From assembly GCA_007116685.1 (NCBI GenBank), contig SKIC01000062.1, positions 1-8,177 of the forward strand: a stretch of 8,177 nucleotides of DNA, given 5' to 3'. This document shows, piece after piece, positions 5,619-8,177 of the stretch; the stretch's first letter is position 1; each line of letters begins with the position of its first letter. The DNA is from Balneolales bacterium (GTDB lineage Bacteria; Bacteroidota; Rhodothermia; Balneolales; Natronogracilivirgulaceae). The notes beneath the pieces are model-generated. The model was given only the letters and a program-made list of their open reading frames with translations. It had not been told where the DNA came from and did no database searches. A program made the position numbers and the translations under genes.

Positions 5619-7454
5619 TTGAAGTCTTCTTTAAACATTCGAAAAATCTGGTATTGGGATATTGAAGGCACTCCTGAAGTGCTTTGGCCTTATGTAACAG
5701 ATACGAGAAGAATTAATGAAGATTCAGGAGTATTTGAGCAGTTCAAGTATACCTACAAGCACGATGAGGAAGGCATCGTATTCAAGCAGACTAAGAAAAA
5801 CCTAAGAGGTAAAAATCACACTTTCAAAGAAAGTCCTTTTGAGTGGGAATATCCGAATTGGTATCAGGTTACCAGAGATTTTCATACCAGCCCAATCAAA
5901 AAAATGTGGTATAGGGTAAGCATTTCGCCTAAAACCAAAAATATTAGCAGGGTTACTTACGAGCTTGAAATAAACGCTCGTAATTTGATATCAAAAGTAA
6001 TTTTAGAACCCTATTTAAATCTGGCTACAAAACGTGGACTCAATAAATCTTTCCAGAATATTAAAGAACGCATTAAGCAGTCTTCAGTTAAATACAAAGC
6101 GATAGCTGATCCAATTAAAAAGTTTGATGCACATACTGAAAATCTCTCAGTTTTATTAGAGAAAACACAATCGAGTGAAGAATTTAAAAGAGCTGTGGAA
6201 TTTGCCATTTTGCATTGGCCGGAATCTGAATTGCTTGCTATTCGGCCTTATGTATTTGCTGATGCTTTTGATTTACCGCGAAAAGATACTCTTATCCATT
6301 TCCTATCAGCTACAGTAGCGGGTATTTTTGAACTAGAATGGCGTATGTTTTGCCCAAGCTGTCATGGTTCGGCAGAACAAAGCGAGCATAGATTATCAGA
6401 TCTCAGAGGCGATGCCTACTGCCCCGCTTGTCATATTTCTTACGAGGCTCTTTTTGATAAGGGAATTGAAGCTACCTTCACACCCAAGCCATCCGTAAGA
6501 AATGTATCAGGTGAAGTTTTTTGCACAGGTGGTCCCAAAGAAACTCGGCACATATTATTTCAAAAAATATTGCAAGCAAATGAGGAATATTCATTCAAAA
6601 TGAATCTAAAACCCGGCATATATGGATTATTCAGCAAGGGTTTTGAATTGGAATCACAAATTGAATTGGTATCAAAAACTAATCAAGATCCAGAGAACGA
6701 CATCCGATTGAATCAAAAAAAACCTGATACCTCAAGGGTAATGTGTGAACAAAATCAGAACCTCAGAATTATCAACGGAGATGAGATCACGCAAATTCAA
6801 TTGCACCATATTACGGATTTAAGTGACATAGCAACTGCTGCTGAGGTAACGACCATTCCGGAATTCCGAAAACGATTTAGCTCTCAATTGATTCAATCCG
6901 GTGAGCGATTTGGTGTATCAAATATTGTGATATTGTTCACAGACTTAAGAGAGTCAACGAAATTATATAGTTCATTAGGCGATGTAGAAGCCATCAGTCG
7001 TATTCAGCAACATTTTGGCATTCTGAGAAAAGGTGTAGAACAGAAGCATGGCAGTGTAATCAAAACCATTGGAGATGCTGTTATGGGAATTTTCCACACT
7101 CCCGCGGATGCTATAATGGGCTGCTATCAGATTATCAATGAGATTCATGCCGATAACAAAAACTTCGAAATTCCACTTAATCTTAAAATGGGCTTACATT
7201 GTGGAGAAGCCTTTGCACTTACTTACGATGAAAAAATTGATTATTTCGGCAGTACAATCAATTTCTGTTCTCGATTAGAGAAACTTACCGAGCAACATCA
7301 TTTAGTGATCACAGAAGCATTATATCATAAAACTGGCATAGCAACGGTTTTAAAGGAAGTAGCAGATGATGTTTCTGAGTTTGAGCATGTTATCAAAGGT
7401 ATCTCAAGTGAACCCCAGAAACTGTACAAAGTTAGGTTCAAAATAAAATCCTAA
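5619..7454 (+). CDS. Soluble class III adenylate cyclase with SRPBCC-like and zinc-ribbon domains
   Basis: A 611-residue protein with no membrane segment, predicted to make cAMP from ATP in the cytoplasm. Residues about 8-155 look like a SRPBCC/START-type ligand-binding domain. Residues about 160-400 match the general form of the DUF5939 region of bacterial cyclases and include a zinc ribbon: C245/C248 (FCPSC) and C268/C271 (YCPAC). The cyclase domain (about 430-610) has both metal aspartates, D442 (LFTDLREST) and D486 (KTIGDAVMG), the ATP-selecting pair K482 and D541, and the transition-state residues N548 and R552 (STINFCSRLE). The pair K/D argues for adenylate rather than guanylate cyclase. 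The start is TTG at 5619: an in-frame stop lies at 5598-5600, no ATG or GTG intervenes, and the next Met is residue 96, inside the first domain. The N-terminal half probably senses a ligand or metal state. The cyclase call is firm; the sensor assignments are inference. Confidence 0.9.
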   Translation: MKSSLNIRKIWYWDIEGTPEVLWPYVTDTRRINEDSGVFEQFKYTYKHDEEGIVFKQTKKNLRGKNHTFKESPFEWEYPNWYQVTRDFHTSPIKKMWYRVSISPKTKNISRVTYELEINARNLISKVILEPYLNLATKRGLNKSFQNIKERIKQSSVKYKAIADPIKKFDAHTENLSVLLEKTQSSEEFKRAVEFAILHWPESELLAIRPYVFADAFDLPRKDTLIHFLSATVAGIFELEWRMFCPSCHGSAEQSEHRLSDLRGDAYCPACHISYEALFDKGIEATFTPKPSVRNVSGEVFCTGGPKETRHILFQKILQANEEYSFKMNLKPGIYGLFSKGFELESQIELVSKTNQDPENDIRLNQKKPDTSRVMCEQNQNLRIINGDEITQIQLHHITDLSDIATAAEVTTIPEFRKRFSSQLIQSGERFGVSNIVILFTDLRESTKLYSSLGDVEAISRIQQHFGILRKGVEQKHGSVIKTIGDAVMGIFHTPADAIMGCYQIINEIHADNKNFEIPLNLKMGLHCGEAFALTYDEKIDYFGSTINFCSRLEKLTEQHHLVITEALYHKTGIATVLKEVADDVSEFEHVIKGISSEPQKLYKVRFKIKS

Positions 7455-7471
7455 TCTCCTCAAAGTCCAGG

Positions 7472-7497
7472 TGCCAACTTAGAGTTTGGGCTTGGCA
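7472..7497. repeat. Short inverted repeat downstream of the cyclase
   Basis: TGCCAA at 7472-7477 pairs with TTGGCA at 7492-7497 around a 14-base loop; an alternative inner stem (CCAACT with AGTTTGG, one bulge) is also possible. No T-run follows on the plus strand, so it is not a standard rho-independent terminator for the cyclase, though it could protect the 3' end of the mRNA. The rest of the 116 bp gap shows only the terminator at 7513-7548. Confidence 0.3.
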
Positions 7498-7512
7498 GCG
7501 CTTCTCCCAAAT

Positions 7513-7548
7513 AAAAAAGGCCGCAGACGAAATTCGTCTAACGGCCTT
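7513..7548 (-). terminator. Rho-independent terminator of the SGNH hydrolase gene
   Basis: AAGGCCG (7517-7523) pairs with CGGCCTT (7542-7548), and inside it AGACGA (7525-7530) pairs with TCGTCT (7534-7539) around a three-base loop, with a small internal bulge. Read on the minus strand, the stem is followed by a run of six T (complement of 7513-7518), the classic terminator form. It lies 22 bp after the stop of the minus-strand hydrolase. On the plus strand there is no T-run after the stem, so termination of the cyclase transcript here would be less efficient. Confidence 0.88.
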
Positions 7549-7570
7549 CACGCAATAGGTTCGTTTTAGA

Positions 7571-8177
7571 TTAGTCTTGTGTCACAAATAATGAAAATGC
7601 ATTCTCGTACGCTGATAAGAGTCCGCTTTCTTTAACACGAGTAAAATCAACATTTGGTCGCTGAGACATCATAGAAGTACTTGCCGAAACAGAAACTTCT
7701 GGGATATTCGCATTAAACGCAGAATTCATGACTTCGATAAATTCATTAGCTACTAGTTTATGAGCAATATCAGCTGGGTGAACGCCATCAAGGCTGAAGA
7801 TTCCTCCGGTAAACAAATCTAAGGTAAGTCCCAGTTCTGGTACGCCACCTGCATCAGCAACCTCATTGAAGAAGCCATTAATATCCACAAGTGCAACATT
7901 TGAGTTAGAGGCAGCCTTTGCAGCCATCAATTGATTATAAGCTCCAAGAGCAGCTCGTAGAGTTCCAATTTCATCTTCAGCAAGCCATAAATTTCTTGGG
8001 AGTGGATTATCAGGATGCAAACCAAGTGGTGTCGCAGTATTGAAATCTACTGCAGACAACCAACCGAGTAATACTCTTTCGTTGGCGTTTAGGAGGCGTA
8101 CATTATCTCCGGCATCTCTACCCCAGAATGCGACGGTATCAGCCCAGACACCATCCTGATTAGCATCTAAAATAAAA
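7571..8177 (-). CDS. SGNH/GDSL hydrolase, C-terminal part
   Basis: The minus-strand frame runs open from the window edge at 8177 to a TAA at 7571-7573, giving 201 visible residues; the start lies beyond the window. A TTG codon at 8057-8059 is not the start, since the coding pattern continues unbroken upstream of it. The block SLDGVHPADIAHKLVANEF carries the DGVH motif (Asp codon at 7787-7789), which is block V of SGNH hydrolases and supplies the catalytic Asp and His. The preceding segment ANVALVDINGFFNEV-like (NSNVALVDINGFF in the sequence) fits the core strand before it. The nucleophile Ser, Gly and Asn blocks would lie further upstream. Such enzymes hydrolyse esters of lipids or carbohydrates and are often exported; a signal peptide cannot be checked. 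After block V come about 68 residues ending SLFVTQD. The fold is well supported; the substrate is unknown. Confidence 0.82.
   Translation of the reverse strand, partial: FILDANQDGVWADTVAFWGRDAGDNVRLLNANERVLLGWLSAVDFNTATPLGLHPDNPLPRNLWLAEDEIGTLRAALGAYNQLMAAKAASNSNVALVDINGFFNEVADAGGVPELGLTLDLFTGGIFSLDGVHPADIAHKLVANEFIEVMNSAFNANIPEVSVSASTSMMSQRPNVDFTRVKESGLLSAYENAFSLFVTQD

Noticed and set aside
6011..6208. Minus-strand open frame inside the cyclase gene
   Set aside because: Opposite a well-supported coding region and lacks any domain signal.
1..8177. CRISPR arrays, tRNA or rRNA genes, insertion sequences
   Set aside because: No regularly spaced repeats, cloverleaf-like segments, transposase frames or terminal inverted repeats were seen; gaps between genes are all shorter than about 120 bp.

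Overview
The window is a compact, AT-rich stretch of bacterial chromosome carrying ten genes, two of them cut by the window edges. Almost no start codon has a convincing Shine-Dalgarno sequence, two genes begin with GTG or TTG, and the candidate promoters look more like the Bacteroidetes TTTG / TAnnTTTG type than like sigma-70. With the protein make-up (M17 aminopeptidase, soluble multidomain cyclase, large SGNH hydrolase) this suggests the Bacteroidetes/Rhodothermota/Balneolota side of the tree, perhaps a Balneolaceae-like marine bacterium. The placement is inference; no rRNA or marker gene is present.

Positions 1-1667 hold the C-terminal end of an alpha/beta-hydrolase-fold esterase and, 26 bp later, a complete M17 leucyl aminopeptidase with all metal and catalytic residues. 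Positions 1686-2379 hold a VapBC-type toxin-antitoxin module: a ribbon-helix-helix antitoxin overlapping a PIN-domain toxin, preceded by a twice-repeated near-palindrome that is probably its operator.

Positions 2463-5050 form a tight three-gene plus-strand unit (12 bp gap, then a 4 bp ATGA overlap): an ATP-grasp enzyme, a small protein with one N-terminal membrane segment, and a multi-pass membrane protein resembling the HTTM/DoxX type. None has an assignable substrate; together they are the best candidate here for an undescribed system, probably an ATP-dependent ligase working with a membrane partner pair.

A minus-strand EVE-domain (THYN1-like) gene ends directly against the stop of the membrane protein with no spacer. 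It is divergent from a 611-residue protein that appears to join a SRPBCC/START-like domain, a region with a four-cysteine zinc ribbon, and a class III adenylate cyclase with an intact active site, read from a TTG start. The window ends with a minus-strand SGNH/GDSL hydrolase, incomplete at its N-terminus, followed by a clear rho-independent terminator. No tRNA, rRNA, CRISPR array or insertion sequence was seen.
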